36,543 nt of DNA from DATDOY01 sp035293045 (GTDB taxonomy: Bacteria > Actinomycetota > Acidimicrobiia > IMCC26256 > JACPCJ01): positions 1-36,543 of the forward strand of contig DATDOY010000134.1 of assembly GCA_035293045.1 (NCBI GenBank), written 5' to 3'. A model generated the notes under the pieces. It saw only the letters and a list, made by a program, of their open reading frames with translations, was not told where the DNA came from and searched no databases. Within the stretch, counting starts at the first letter, position 1, and every line of letters starts with the position of its first letter. Both the position numbers and the translations under genes were made by a program. Below are positions 1-8,752 of this stretch, piece after piece.

Positions 1-732
1 GTCCTCTCCGAGATGGTGGCCCGCAACGTGACCAAGATCCTGCGACGGGTGATCACCGGCGGCACGGCAACCTCTGCTCGCCTCAAGATCACCGACGAGG
101 TGGCGGGCAAGACCGGCACCGCCCAACGCTGGCGGGACGCGTGGTTCGTGGGTTATTCAACGAGCCTCTCCACGGCCGTGTGGGTGGGCGACCCCGATAA
201 GCCGACGTCGATGAGTCCTCCCTTCACAAAACGTCGCGTGACCGGCGGCTCGTATCCGGCGAGGGCGTGGAAGCTGTTCATGGAGGAGGCGCTCCAGTGG
301 GCACCCCCCTCAGACTTCCCTGACGCCCCCGACTTCAAAGTCACCCGAAAGATTCCCACCCGCATCCCGTGCGAGACGCTCACTTCGGGAACCGACGGCC
401 AAACCGTCGATAGCGGTGGCAGCGAAGAAGGAGCAACCGACGACACCGCCTCGAAAGAGGCCGTCGCGGGGTGCCCAACCACCACCACCACATTCGCCAT
501 CGACCCCGTCACGGGTCTCCCCATCGACCCCGTCACGGGTCTCCCCATCGACCCGAGTACGTCGACCGTCCCAGTGCCCCCGCCTTCGACCGCGCCCGCG
601 GACGGCGACCTCGACGGCGTCGTCGACGGCAGCGACAACTGCCCCAGAACGCCCAACCCTGATCAGGCCAACGGCGACGGTGACCTGATGGGTGCCGCGT
701 GCGATCCCAACGACGCCGATCCCCTCGTCTAG
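1..732 (+). CDS. Penicillin-binding protein, C-terminal part (5' truncated by window edge)
   Basis: The frame is open from base 1, so only the last ~243 residues of a larger protein are present. The KTGT box (lysine-threonine-glycine triad of the transpeptidase domain) is visible at about 109-120, followed by a WFVGYS stretch and VWVGDPD, typical of class A PBPs that cross-link peptidoglycan outside the membrane. After the transpeptidase domain comes a low-complexity Thr/Pro linker with two exact copies of IDPVTGLP and a partial third. The protein ends in a thrombospondin type-3-like module (DGDLDGVVDGSDNCP, then NPDQANGDGD and a second Cys), which in known proteins binds calcium. The glycosyltransferase half and the SxxK serine lie outside the window. 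The PBP call is firm. Class A rather than class B is inference. Confidence 0.85.
   Translation, partial: VLSEMVARNVTKILRRVITGGTATSARLKITDEVAGKTGTAQRWRDAWFVGYSTSLSTAVWVGDPDKPTSMSPPFTKRRVTGGSYPARAWKLFMEEALQWAPPSDFPDAPDFKVTRKIPTRIPCETLTSGTDGQTVDSGGSEEGATDDTASKEAVAGCPTTTTTFAIDPVTGLPIDPVTGLPIDPSTSTVPVPPPSTAPADGDLDGVVDGSDNCPRTPNPDQANGDGDLMGAACDPNDADPLV
499..555 (+). repeat. 24-bp in-frame tandem repeat in the PBP tail
   Basis: Two identical 24-bp units (499-522 and 523-546) encode IDPVTGLP twice. A 9-bp third partial copy begins at 547 (IDP). The identity is at nucleotide level, which suggests recent duplication in a flexible linker between the transpeptidase domain and the thrombospondin type-3-like module. 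Confidence 0.9.
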
Positions 733-798
733 CGCCGGCGAGGCGCGGTCCCCTCTCGGATCCCTGACCCCGGGTCTGTCGCCAGCAAGACTCGCACG

Positions 799-1929
799 AT
801 GACCGCGGTGATCGCCCGGACCAAGGTTGCGATCGACGATCGCTCGCCCTCGGATCGCGACGGCTACGCCGATGTCCTCCGCGCCTTCAGCCTGCTGATC
901 GTCGTGCTGTGGCACTGGGTGTTCACGGTCGTCCAGTGGCGTCCTGACGGGCCGCACGCCTCCAACCCCATTGGCACCACCCACGGGCTCTGGCTCCTGA
1001 CCTGGCTGCTCCAAGTGATGCCGCTCTTCTTCTTCGTCGGGGGGTTCGCTCACCTCGCCACCTGGAGGTCGGTCGCCGCCAACGGGGGCGGGTACGCCAC
1101 GTTCGTCCGGCGGCGCCTCGGTCGCCTCGGCGGCCCGACGCTCATCACCCTCGCCGTCGTCGGAGTCGTTCGCCTCGGCGTCGAGATCGTCGCCCCCGGC
1201 GTCGGATGGGCCGGTCGGGGCCTCCTGCTCATCATCAGCCCCCTCTGGTTCCTCGGGGTCTACGTGGTCCTCGTCCTCATCACCCCGCTCATGATCAAGA
1301 CCCACGACGCGATCGGCGAGGTTGCCCTCGTGCTCCTCGCCGGCGCGGCCATGTGGGTCGACCTCGGCCGCTTCCGCTATGACATCGACGGGATCGCGTG
1401 GGTGAACATGATCGTGGTGTGGGCGCTCGTGCACCAGGTCGGGTTCTTCTGGGAGCGACTGCGCGAGGCGCCGGCCCGCGCGCACTGGACGATCGCCATT
1501 GGCGGACTGTTCGCGCTCACGGGATTCACCAACATGGGCCTGTATCCGCGCTCGATGGTCGGCGTTCCCGGTGAGCAGATCTCCAACATGGCACCTCCAA
1601 CCCTCACGATCGTCGCCCTCGGTCTGCTCCAAGTCGGCCTGATCGGACTCGCGCGGCCGATCGTCATGCGCTGGGTGGAGCGGGAGCGTCCGGCCCGCTG
1701 GGTCGCCGCCGCCAACCGTCTCTCCATGACGATCTTTCTTTGGCACCTCACGGGCTATGCCATCGCCTACGGCGCCCTGCGCCTCGTCGGCCTCGACGCC
1801 CCGGAGGCCACGACGGGTGAGTGGTGGCTTCAGCGCCCCCTGTGGCTCGTCGCGCCCGCCCTCGCCACCATGCCCGTCGTGAGCGTGTTCCACGGCTTCG
1901 AGTCCCGACGCCGCGGACGGCGGGGATGA
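799..1929 (+). CDS. Acyltransferase-3 family integral membrane protein
   Basis: A 376-residue protein with many hydrophobic segments. It opens with a charged cytoplasmic stretch (DRDGYADVLRAFSLLIVVLWHW) that matches the first helix of the acyltransferase-3 (OafA/YrhL-like) family, including the family's WHW-type histidine. Roughly ten membrane spans can be counted, for example around LLQVMPLFFFVGGFAHLA, GLLLIISPLWFLGVYVVLVLI and IFLWHLTGYAIAYGALRL. Members move acyl groups onto sugars, lipids or glycans of the envelope, but the substrate cannot be read from this sequence. It starts with ATG 66 bp after the PBP gene on the same strand and may be co-transcribed with it. It ends facing mpg. Confidence 0.8.
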   Translation: MTAVIARTKVAIDDRSPSDRDGYADVLRAFSLLIVVLWHWVFTVVQWRPDGPHASNPIGTTHGLWLLTWLLQVMPLFFFVGGFAHLATWRSVAANGGGYATFVRRRLGRLGGPTLITLAVVGVVRLGVEIVAPGVGWAGRGLLLIISPLWFLGVYVVLVLITPLMIKTHDAIGEVALVLLAGAAMWVDLGRFRYDIDGIAWVNMIVVWALVHQVGFFWERLREAPARAHWTIAIGGLFALTGFTNMGLYPRSMVGVPGEQISNMAPPTLTIVALGLLQVGLIGLARPIVMRWVERERPARWVAAANRLSMTIFLWHLTGYAIAYGALRLVGLDAPEATTGEWWLQRPLWLVAPALATMPVVSVFHGFESRRRGRRG

Positions 1930-2054
1930 TCACGCGCCCGTCGGTGCGACCGCGTTCGTTGTGCGCTTTCCGTCGTGGAATCGCCCCCATCCCCTGAAAA
2001 TCACGACGGTAAGTGCACGTCAAATCCGGCGCGTGGCTCGCCGTCCGGCATTCC
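1930..2054. other. Convergent intergenic spacer with a weak inverted repeat
   Basis: No gene is seen here. CCGTCGTG (1970-1977) and CACGACGG (2002-2009) form a perfect 8-bp inverted repeat around a 24-nt loop, between the ends of the acyltransferase gene and mpg. There is no T-tract on either side, so a role as a terminator is only a possibility. Confidence 0.35.
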
Positions 2055-2639
2055 TCACCGGCTGACGTTGGGGTCACCCGGGACCGCGAATCGCCACTCG
2101 TGTTCGACGGCCTCGCGGATGCCGATCCGGCGCGAGCGCGCCGGACGTGCCGGCGGGGCGACGCCGTCATCAACCAGTCGCACCACGCCTCTCACGAGGT
2201 CCACACCGTTCAGGGTCCGATCGATCCCGAGCGCCTGACACAACTTCGCCGGTCCAGAGCACAGGTCTCGGTCGCGACGCGCAGCTGGTCGGCGGGCGTA
2301 CAACGGATCGAGCGGCGGACGCGGCGCGACGGCGCGAATCAATACCGCCGCGCTCTCACCCTCCTCGCCACACACGACGTTGGCGCAGTAGTGCATGCCG
2401 TAGGTGAAATACACGTACAGGTGTCCGGGAGGGCCGAACATGACCGCGTTGCGGGCCGTGCGCCCCTTGTAGCCGTGGCTGGCGGGGTCTTCACCCCCCA
2501 GATACGCCTCGACCTCGACGATGCGGCCAGACAATCGTCCCGCGGTGGGGTCCTCGCGGATCAGCACCTTGTTCAACAGGTCGGGAGCAACCGCGAGGGC
2601 CTCCCGGCGAAAGAACGAGCGCCCAAGGACTCGGCTCAG
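2055..2639 (-). CDS. mpg: DNA-3-methyladenine glycosylase (alkyladenine glycosylase family)
   Basis: A base-excision repair glycosylase that removes alkylated purines. Family motifs are clear: GRIVEVEAYLG, DPASHGYKGRTARNAVMFGP, YVYFTYGMHYCANVV and GPAKLCQALGI. The first ordinary start (TTG, 2574-2576) would cut off the conserved N-terminal stretch SFFRREALAVAPDLL, which is open in frame upstream. I therefore start at CTG (2637-2639), which has GGAGAG six bases upstream and overlaps the argH stop codon, giving 194 residues. The argH-mpg order is familiar from other actinobacteria. It is the last gene of the arginine operon and is probably translated by coupling to argH. The identity is firm. 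The CTG start is inference. Confidence 0.9.
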   Translation of the reverse strand: MSRVLGRSFFRREALAVAPDLLNKVLIREDPTAGRLSGRIVEVEAYLGGEDPASHGYKGRTARNAVMFGPPGHLYVYFTYGMHYCANVVCGEEGESAAVLIRAVAPRPPLDPLYARRPAARRDRDLCSGPAKLCQALGIDRTLNGVDLVRGVVRLVDDGVAPPARPARSRRIGIREAVEHEWRFAVPGDPNVSR

Positions 2640-4039
2640 GCCGATCTCTCCTGGGTCAGCGTCGCCAGCAAGTCCTTCGCCCGCGCCAGCTGCGGCTTCA
2701 CCGCATCCGGTCCGGCGGCGCCCGGGCTCGTCCGGCGCTGCACCGCTACTCCCTCGCCGAGCAACTCGAGCGCCTCCGGGCCGAGGGCCGGCTCCGTCAT
2801 CACCAGCTCCTCGATCGGGACCCCGCGCTCGATGGCCTGCCGGACGACATTCCCCACGAGCGCGTGCGCCTCGCGGAACGGCATCCCCGACCCGACGAGG
2901 TACTCCGCAAGGTCGGTCGCCGCGCTCGCCGAGTCGTCCGCGGCGGCGCGCATCCGCTCCACGTCGAACGTCGCGCTCGACAGCAATCCCCCGAGGGCGA
3001 CCGACGAGAGCCCGAGCGTGTCGAGGGCGTCGAACAGCGGCTCCTTGTCCTCCTGAAGATCGCGGTTGTAGGCCAGCGGGAGGCCCTTGAGTGTCGCCAG
3101 GAAGCCCGTGAGGTCACCGATCAATCGACCGGCCTTCCCACGCGCCAACTCGGCGATGTCGGGGTTCTTCTTTTGCGGCAGCATCGACGAGCCCGTCGCG
3201 TACTCGTCTGCGAGACGCACGAATCCGAACTCGTCCGTCGACCACAACACGATCTCTTCGCCCATACGGGAAAGGTGGACCTGCGCCAGAGCGGCGACAA
3301 AGAGCAGCTCTGCAACGAAGTCGCGATCCGACACCGCGTCCATGGAATTGTCGAACCGGCGTGCGAAGCCGAGCGTCGCCGCCGTGGCATCAGGATCCAC
3401 GGGCAGGCTCGTTCCCGCTAGCGCGCCCGCCCCCAGCGGGGAAACCTCCGCGCGCGCCAGCGCCTGATCCAGGCGCTCGACATCCCGCGCCAAGGCCCAG
3501 AAGTGGGCCAGCAGGTGGTGCGCCAGCAGGACCGGCTGCGCTCGCTGCAGATGCGTGTAACCGGGGAGATAGGCGTCTCGGGCGTCCTCGGCCCGCCGCA
3601 CGAGCACCCCCATGAGGCTGGCGAGCCGCTCGCGTACCGCGGCGCCCTCTCGCCGAACGTAGAGGCGAAGATCCAGCGCGACCTGGTCGTTGCGGCTCCG
3701 GCCCGTGTGCATCTTGGCGCCTGCCGCCCCGGCAAGCTCGGTGACGCGCCGCTCGACCGCGGTGTGCACGTCCTCGTCCGTCGGCGCGAACCGGAACACT
3801 CCCTCCTCGATCTCCTTCGCCACGCGATCGAGCGCAGCGAGGATCACGGCGCACTCCTCAGCCTCGATGATCCCCTGCGCCGCCAGCATTCGCACGTGGG
3901 CACGGGAGCCTTCGATGTCGTCCGCACCCAGCCGGATGTCGAACGGCAAACTCACCGTGAAGGCGAGGAGGTCTTCGGCTGGATCGTCGCTCATGCGGCC
4001 ATGCCAGAGCGGCTTGGCGCCCGCGCTGTCGTCAGCCAT
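2636..4039 (-). CDS. argH: Argininosuccinate lyase
   Basis: Last step of arginine synthesis: cleaves argininosuccinate to arginine and fumarate in the cytoplasm. The 467-residue product has the fumarase/aspartase superfamily signature GSSMLPQKKNPD (around residue 280), the upstream HTGRSRNDQVA segment and the YTHLQRAQP segment, and it matches the usual family length. The start is the ATG of MADDSAGAKPLWHGR at 4039, which overlaps the argG end by 8 bases. A longer reading to 4129 adds 30 residues lying over argG and is rejected. It is followed, with stop-start overlap, by mpg. Confidence 0.97.
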   Translation of the reverse strand: MADDSAGAKPLWHGRMSDDPAEDLLAFTVSLPFDIRLGADDIEGSRAHVRMLAAQGIIEAEECAVILAALDRVAKEIEEGVFRFAPTDEDVHTAVERRVTELAGAAGAKMHTGRSRNDQVALDLRLYVRREGAAVRERLASLMGVLVRRAEDARDAYLPGYTHLQRAQPVLLAHHLLAHFWALARDVERLDQALARAEVSPLGAGALAGTSLPVDPDATAATLGFARRFDNSMDAVSDRDFVAELLFVAALAQVHLSRMGEEIVLWSTDEFGFVRLADEYATGSSMLPQKKNPDIAELARGKAGRLIGDLTGFLATLKGLPLAYNRDLQEDKEPLFDALDTLGLSSVALGGLLSSATFDVERMRAAADDSASAATDLAEYLVGSGMPFREAHALVGNVVRQAIERGVPIEELVMTEPALGPEALELLGEGVAVQRRTSPGAAGPDAVKPQLARAKDLLATLTQERSA

Positions 4040-5264
4040 CGACGTCGCCCTGCCCTTCCGCGGGTCCGCCCTGACGGCGTGACCACGTCTCGAGCCCAAG
4101 ACCCCAGAGCCGCACGAATCCCCCGGCATCCTCGTGGCGGAACTGGTCGTCGGCCTCGTAGGTGGCCAATGCGTAGTCGTAGAGCGGTCGCTCCGCGCGC
4201 CGTCCCGAGATGGCGCAGCGCCCGGCCGAAAGTGCGAGACGCACCTCGCCGGTCACGTGGCGCTGCGACGACACCACGAAGGCGTCCAGCGCCTCCCTCA
4301 GCGGCGAATACCAGAGACCGTCGTAGATCAGCTCCGCGTATCGGATGTCGAGGCGTTGCTTCTCTCGAGCGACGTCGCGCTCGAGCGTGATCGACTCCAA
4401 ATCGGCGTGGGCCATGATCAGGCTGAGCGCGCCCGGGCACTCGTAGACCTCTCGACTCTTGATGCCGACCCGCCGGTTCTCGACCATGTCGACCGATCCC
4501 CAGCCGAAGCGCCCCACCCGGGAGTTCATCGCCCCCACCAGCGCGTCCAAGGCCATCGGCTCGCCGTCGAGGCCCACGGGAACACCCTGGTCGAACGTGA
4601 CCGACACCGAGTCGCGCCCGATGTCCGGCGGCGGTTGCTGCACCATCGTGTAGATGTCCTCGGGCGCAGGGTTCCACGGGTCCTCGATCGCCCCACACTC
4701 GATCGCCTTCCCCCACAGGTTCTCGTCGATGGAGTACGGCTTCTCGCGCGTCACCGTGATCGGGATCTCGTGACGGGCGGCGTAATCGATGCAGTCGTCC
4801 CGGGTCATGCCCCACTCGCGGACTGGCGCGAGCACGTCGAGGTCGGGCGCCAGCGCCCGTGACGACACCTCGAAGCGCACCTGATCGTTCCCCTTCCCGG
4901 TGCATCCGTGGGCGACGGCGTCCGCGCCGACCTCGCGGGCCACACGAACCAAATGGCGGGCTATGAGGGGGCGGGACAGCGACGAGACCAGCGGATACTT
5001 CCCCTCGTAAAGGGCGTTCGCCTGGATGGCGCGAGATACGAAGTCGCGCGCGAACTCGGCCTTGGCGTCCACGACGTCGGCCGCGACGGCGCCCGCGGCC
5101 AGCGCCCGATCGCGTACCGCCTCGAAGTCCTCGGCCTGCCCGACGTCGACCGCGAGGGCGACGACCTCCACGCCCCACTCCTCGCGCATCCATCGGACCG
5201 CGACCGAGGTGTCCAGCCCACCCGAGTAGGCCAGGACCACGCGTCTCGCCGTCGGCTTCCCCAT
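4032..5264 (-). CDS. argG: Argininosuccinate synthase
   Basis: Joins citrulline and aspartate using ATP to give argininosuccinate. The N-terminus carries the N-type ATP pyrophosphatase loop AYSGGLDTSVA (residues ~13-23). The citrulline/aspartate-binding regions HGCTGKGNDQVRFE and YSIDENLWGK follow, and the length of 410 residues is normal. ATG at 5264 lies two bases after the argR stop, so translation is likely coupled. The longer frame reading to 5339 overlaps argR and is rejected. The C-terminal tail (SRRQGGPAEGQGDVDG) is a little longer than in compact homologues and appears unstructured. Confidence 0.97.
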   Translation of the reverse strand: MGKPTARRVVLAYSGGLDTSVAVRWMREEWGVEVVALAVDVGQAEDFEAVRDRALAAGAVAADVVDAKAEFARDFVSRAIQANALYEGKYPLVSSLSRPLIARHLVRVAREVGADAVAHGCTGKGNDQVRFEVSSRALAPDLDVLAPVREWGMTRDDCIDYAARHEIPITVTREKPYSIDENLWGKAIECGAIEDPWNPAPEDIYTMVQQPPPDIGRDSVSVTFDQGVPVGLDGEPMALDALVGAMNSRVGRFGWGSVDMVENRRVGIKSREVYECPGALSLIMAHADLESITLERDVAREKQRLDIRYAELIYDGLWYSPLREALDAFVVSSQRHVTGEVRLALSAGRCAISGRRAERPLYDYALATYEADDQFRHEDAGGFVRLWGLGLETWSRRQGGPAEGQGDVDG

Positions 5265-5266
5265 CC

Positions 5267-5746
5267 CTACTCCGTCTCTAGTCCGGCGAGCTCGCCGAGA
5301 TCCTCGGCGACGGGCTGCGCCCCGACCGCCTCGCTGCACACCACGAGCACCGTGTCGTCACCGGCGACCGTCCCGATCACGTCGGGCAACGACGCGCGAT
5401 CGAGGGCGGATCCCACGACGTGGGCCGACCCCGGTGGCGTTCGCAGGACAACGAGATTGCCGCTCGAGCGCACCTCGACCACGAAATCTCCCATCACGCG
5501 ACGCAGGTGGTCCTCCGGGACCGGGCGCTCTTTGGCGTGTTCGGGAATCGCGTAGGCCGTCGAGCCCCCGGGAATTCGGACTTTGACCGCCCCCAGCTCT
5601 TCGAGGTCGCGGCTCACCGTCGCCTGCGTGGCGACGACGCCGTCCGCCGCGAGCAGCTCCACGAGTTGTGCCTGGCTCGAAACCACCTGCTCTTCCAGCA
5701 ATTTGGAGATCCGGTGCTGGCGCTGCGGCTTACCCAGCGTTGCCAT
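5267..5746 (-). CDS. argR: Arginine repressor
   Basis: A 159-residue regulator that binds ARG boxes when loaded with arginine. The N-terminal winged helix-turn-helix has the DNA-reading motif TQATVSRDLEELG (residues ~45-57). The C-terminal hexamerisation and arginine-binding domain shows GTVAGDDTVLVVC. It starts at an ATG overlapping the argF stop by one base (TGATG) and sits inside the operon it presumably controls, so autoregulation is expected. Its likely operator is the 18-bp palindrome at 10996-11013 in front of argC. Confidence 0.97.
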   Translation of the reverse strand: MATLGKPQRQHRISKLLEEQVVSSQAQLVELLAADGVVATQATVSRDLEELGAVKVRIPGGSTAYAIPEHAKERPVPEDHLRRVMGDFVVEVRSSGNLVVLRTPPGSAHVVGSALDRASLPDVIGTVAGDDTVLVVCSEAVGAQPVAEDLGELAGLETE

Positions 5747-6666
5747 CACGCATCCTCCGCAAGCAGTTCGACGAACAGCGAGCGGATTGCATGCATGCGG
5801 TTCTCCGCCTGCTGCCACACCACGGAATTCGGCCCGTCGATCACGGCGTCGGCGACCTCCTCGCCCCGATGAGCCGGCAGACAGTGCAAGAAGAGGGCCT
5901 TGCCCCCGACCGCGTCCATCAGCGCCTCGTCGACGCAGAAGCCTTCGAACGCGACCCGGCGCGCCGCCGCTTCCTCCTCCTGGCCCATGGAGGTCCACAC
6001 GTCGGTGTAGATGGCGTCCACGCCTTGGACGGCCTCGTGCGGCACCGAATGAACCTCGACCGATCCTCCGAGGTTGCGGGCCCGGGCGACCACCTCCTCG
6101 TCGAGTTCGTACCCCGACGGGGTCGCCAACACCATCTCCATGCCGGTCATCGCCGCACCGATGGCGAGAGACGCGGCCATGTTGTTGCCGTCGCCCACAT
6201 ACGCCAACCGCCGCCCCTCGAGCGACCCCCACTGCTCGCGCAGCGTCATGAGATCGGCGAGCGCCTGACAGGGGTGGGCGTCATCCGACAGGAGGTTGAC
6301 CACCGGGGTCATCCGCGATGCCACGGCGTCGGCCATCTCCTCGAGCACGGCGTGGTCGAAGACGCGTGCCGTGATGACCGCGCAGTAGCCGGCGAGCGTG
6401 CGGGCGATGTCGGCGGGGGTCTCGCGCGACCCGAATCCCACTTCCTCGCCGCGGAGACTCACCGGGTGGCCCCCGAGCGTCGCCACCGCCATCTCGGTGC
6501 TCACGCGCGTGCGCAACGACGGCTTTTCGAACAGCGCGGCAACGCCTCGCCCCGCGAGGACGGGTTCCACGCTCGCCGGGTCCACCTTCCACGCGATCGC
6601 CCGAGCGAGCACCCGCTCGAGGCCGGCATGATCGAGGTCGTCGACGTCCAAGAATCTCGGTTTCAT
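5746..6666 (-). CDS. argF: Ornithine carbamoyltransferase
   Basis: Makes citrulline from ornithine and carbamoyl phosphate. At 306 residues it has the full set of family motifs: FEKPSLRTRVS (carbamoyl phosphate loop; Leu replaces the more usual Thr of STRTR, a common variant), DDAHPCQALAD, and HCLPAHRGEE near the C-terminus. ATG at 6666 overlaps the argD stop by four bases (ATGA), and its own stop overlaps argR. Anabolic rather than catabolic use is inferred from its place in a complete biosynthetic operon. Confidence 0.97.
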   Translation of the reverse strand: MKPRFLDVDDLDHAGLERVLARAIAWKVDPASVEPVLAGRGVAALFEKPSLRTRVSTEMAVATLGGHPVSLRGEEVGFGSRETPADIARTLAGYCAVITARVFDHAVLEEMADAVASRMTPVVNLLSDDAHPCQALADLMTLREQWGSLEGRRLAYVGDGNNMAASLAIGAAMTGMEMVLATPSGYELDEEVVARARNLGGSVEVHSVPHEAVQGVDAIYTDVWTSMGQEEEAAARRVAFEGFCVDEALMDAVGGKALFLHCLPAHRGEEVADAVIDGPNSVVWQQAENRMHAIRSLFVELLAEDA

Positions 6667-7868
6667 GCGTTCCCTTCTCCGATCAAATCGGCCAGCGCCG
6701 CGCCGACGATGTCGACGGCCACGTCGATCTCGTCGTCACTGACCAGCAGCGGTGGCGCGAAGCGGATCGTGTCTGCCGCGACCGCGTTCACGACCAGGCC
6801 GCCCTCGAGGCACGCCGCCACCACCGCGCCCGCCACGGGTCGGTTCAGCTGCGCTCCGAGGAGCAGACCCCAGCCCCGAACGGCGACGACGCCCGGCAGC
6901 GTCAGCACGCCGTCCGCAAGGCGCTTGCCGGCCCGAAACGCCCGCGTCGGGACGTCCTCGCGCTCCATCACGTCGAGGACGGCAAGGGCCGCCCGTGCGG
7001 CGAGTGGTTGGCCGCCGAAGGTCGTGGCGTGGTCCCCCGGCGAGAACGATTCGCCGACCTCCGCACGCGCCCAGCACGCACCAATCGGCATCCCATTCCC
7101 GAGGGCCTTGGCGATGGTGACCACGTCGGGCCGTACGCCGGCGTGCTCAAAACCGAACCAACGGCCGGTGCGGCCCAACCCGGTCTGGACCTCGTCGACG
7201 ATCATCAACGCGTCACGCTCATCGCAAAGCGCCCTGACCGCTTCGAGGTATCCCTCCGGGGCGGGGTTCACGCCGCCCTCTCCCTGCACCGGCTCGAGCA
7301 GCACCGCCGCCACCCGGTCGTCCATCGCCGCCTCGAGAGCCGCGGGATCGCCGAAGGGGACGTGGCGGAATCCTTCCGGGACGGGCTGGAACGGCTCCTG
7401 CTTCTCGGGCTGACCCGTGGCCGCGAGCGTCGCCAGCGTGCGGCCGTGAAAGGAGCGGAACGCCGTCACCACGTGAAAGCGACTGGGACCACCGTGCGTC
7501 ATGCCCCATCGGCGGGCCAGCTTGATCGCGCACTCGTTGGCCTCGGCCCCCGAGTTCCCGAAGAACACGCGTCCTCCCCCACCCAGGAGGCCGTCAATGC
7601 GAGCGGCCAGGCGAGGCTGAAGGTCGTTGTAGTAGAGGTTCGAGACGTGGAGGAGCGTGTTCGCCTGATCGGCGATCGCGGACGCCACTTCCGGATGCGC
7701 GTGGCCGAGCGAGACCACCGCGAGCCCGGCAAGAAAGTCGAGATATTCCCGGCCTTCGCTGTCCCAGAGCCGGCACCCGCTGCCGCGCACGAATGCGATC
7801 GGCACCCTGCCGTAGGTCTGCATCACATGCTCCGCGTCGAGCAACTGAAGCGTCTCGAGGGCGCTCAC
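6663..7868 (-). CDS. argD: Acetylornithine aminotransferase
   Basis: A PLP-dependent class III transaminase converting N-acetylglutamate semialdehyde to N-acetylornithine; 401 residues. It shows FFGNSGAEANECAIKLAR (cofactor phosphate cup), EPVQGEGGVNP, the IVDEVQTGLGRTG aspartate region and the lysine of TIAKALGNGMPIGA (K254) that carries PLP. I chose the GTG at 7868 because it forms a GTGA overlap with argB and begins SALETLQLLDAEHVMQTYGR, the normal family N-terminus. The frame runs on upstream within argB but shows no homology there. Confidence 0.97.
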   Translation of the reverse strand: MSALETLQLLDAEHVMQTYGRVPIAFVRGSGCRLWDSEGREYLDFLAGLAVVSLGHAHPEVASAIADQANTLLHVSNLYYNDLQPRLAARIDGLLGGGGRVFFGNSGAEANECAIKLARRWGMTHGGPSRFHVVTAFRSFHGRTLATLAATGQPEKQEPFQPVPEGFRHVPFGDPAALEAAMDDRVAAVLLEPVQGEGGVNPAPEGYLEAVRALCDERDALMIVDEVQTGLGRTGRWFGFEHAGVRPDVVTIAKALGNGMPIGACWARAEVGESFSPGDHATTFGGQPLAARAALAVLDVMEREDVPTRAFRAGKRLADGVLTLPGVVAVRGWGLLLGAQLNRPVAGAVVAACLEGGLVVNAVAADTIRFAPPLLVSDDEIDVAVDIVGAALADLIGEGNA

Positions 7869-8752
7869 GGCGCGACCTCCTCGGGAATCACCATCGTGCC
7901 GATGCCCTCGCGCGTGAAGAACTCCAGCAGAAGTGCGTGCGGAACCTGTCCGTTGAGGATGTGCGCACGCGCCACGCCGCCGCGAATCGCCGACACGCAC
8001 GAGCGGACCTTGGGGATCATCCCCTCGCCGAGGGCACCCGTTCCGATCATGCGCTCGAGCTCGCCGACGTGCATCTCGCTGATGAGCGACGCCTTGTCGG
8101 CGAAGTCGGCGTAGATCCCCTCGACGTCGGTGAGGTATACCAGCTTCTCCGCGCCAAGCGCCTCAGCGATCGCTCCGGCGACCGCGTCGGCGTTGACGTT
8201 GTAGGCCTGGCCCGACGCGTCGGTGCCGATCGTGGCGACGATCGGGAGGAAGTCCTCGCGGAGCAGGCGCTCGATCACCGACGGATCCACCGACTCCACG
8301 TCGCCGACGAAGCCGAGGCGGGGATCGCGCTGGCTCACGGTGATAAGGCCGGCGTCCTCGCCCGACAGTCCCACCGCATGGGGACCGTGGCGATTCACGG
8401 CGCCGACGAGTTCGCGATTGACCTTCCCCACGAGCGCCATACGCGCGATGTCGACGGTCTCGGCGTCGGTGACGCGCAAGCCATCCACGAACTCCGGCTC
8501 CTTGCCGAGGCGGCGCATGAGGTCGCTGATTTGAGGGCCGCCGCCGTGCACGACGACCGGGTAGATCCCGACCGACTGCATCAGCACGACGTCCTCGGCG
8601 AACGAGTCTGCGAGCTTCGGATCGGTCATGGCCGCGCCGCCGAGCTTGACGACCACCACCTTGCCCCGAAACTCGAGGATGTATGGGAGGGCCTCGACCA
8701 GGATCGCTGTCTTGTGTTCCGGGGTGAGGTCACCCGGCGATGTGGTCGTCAC
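7865..8752 (-). CDS. argB: Acetylglutamate kinase
   Basis: Phosphorylates N-acetylglutamate, the committed step that arginine often inhibits. The 295-residue amino acid kinase-fold protein has KLGGAAM and VVVHGGGPQI (nucleotide and substrate glycine loops), NVNADAVAGAIAEAL and GGMIPK-like GEGMIPKVRSCVSAI. The N-terminal helix before KVVVVKLGG (about 30 residues) resembles the one that mediates ring-forming and arginine sensing in sensitive enzymes. Feedback inhibition is therefore plausible but not shown. Start: GTG at 8752, in a GTGA overlap with argJ. Confidence 0.97.
   Translation of the reverse strand: MTTTSPGDLTPEHKTAILVEALPYILEFRGKVVVVKLGGAAMTDPKLADSFAEDVVLMQSVGIYPVVVHGGGPQISDLMRRLGKEPEFVDGLRVTDAETVDIARMALVGKVNRELVGAVNRHGPHAVGLSGEDAGLITVSQRDPRLGFVGDVESVDPSVIERLLREDFLPIVATIGTDASGQAYNVNADAVAGAIAEALGAEKLVYLTDVEGIYADFADKASLISEMHVGELERMIGTGALGEGMIPKVRSCVSAIRGGVARAHILNGQVPHALLLEFFTREGIGTMVIPEEVAP

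Noticed and set aside
310..1893. 527-codon minus-strand frame
   Set aside because: Antisense to the PBP tail and acyltransferase. Highly charged low-complexity product, no ribosome-binding site.
1970..2009. Inverted repeat CCGTCGTG/CACGACGG as a terminator
   Set aside because: 24-nt loop and no T-tract on either strand. Kept only as a note in the spacer entry.
5668..7413. 581-codon plus-strand frame
   Set aside because: Lies opposite argF and argD, both of which have full catalytic motifs. The product is Arg/His-rich and has no family resemblance.
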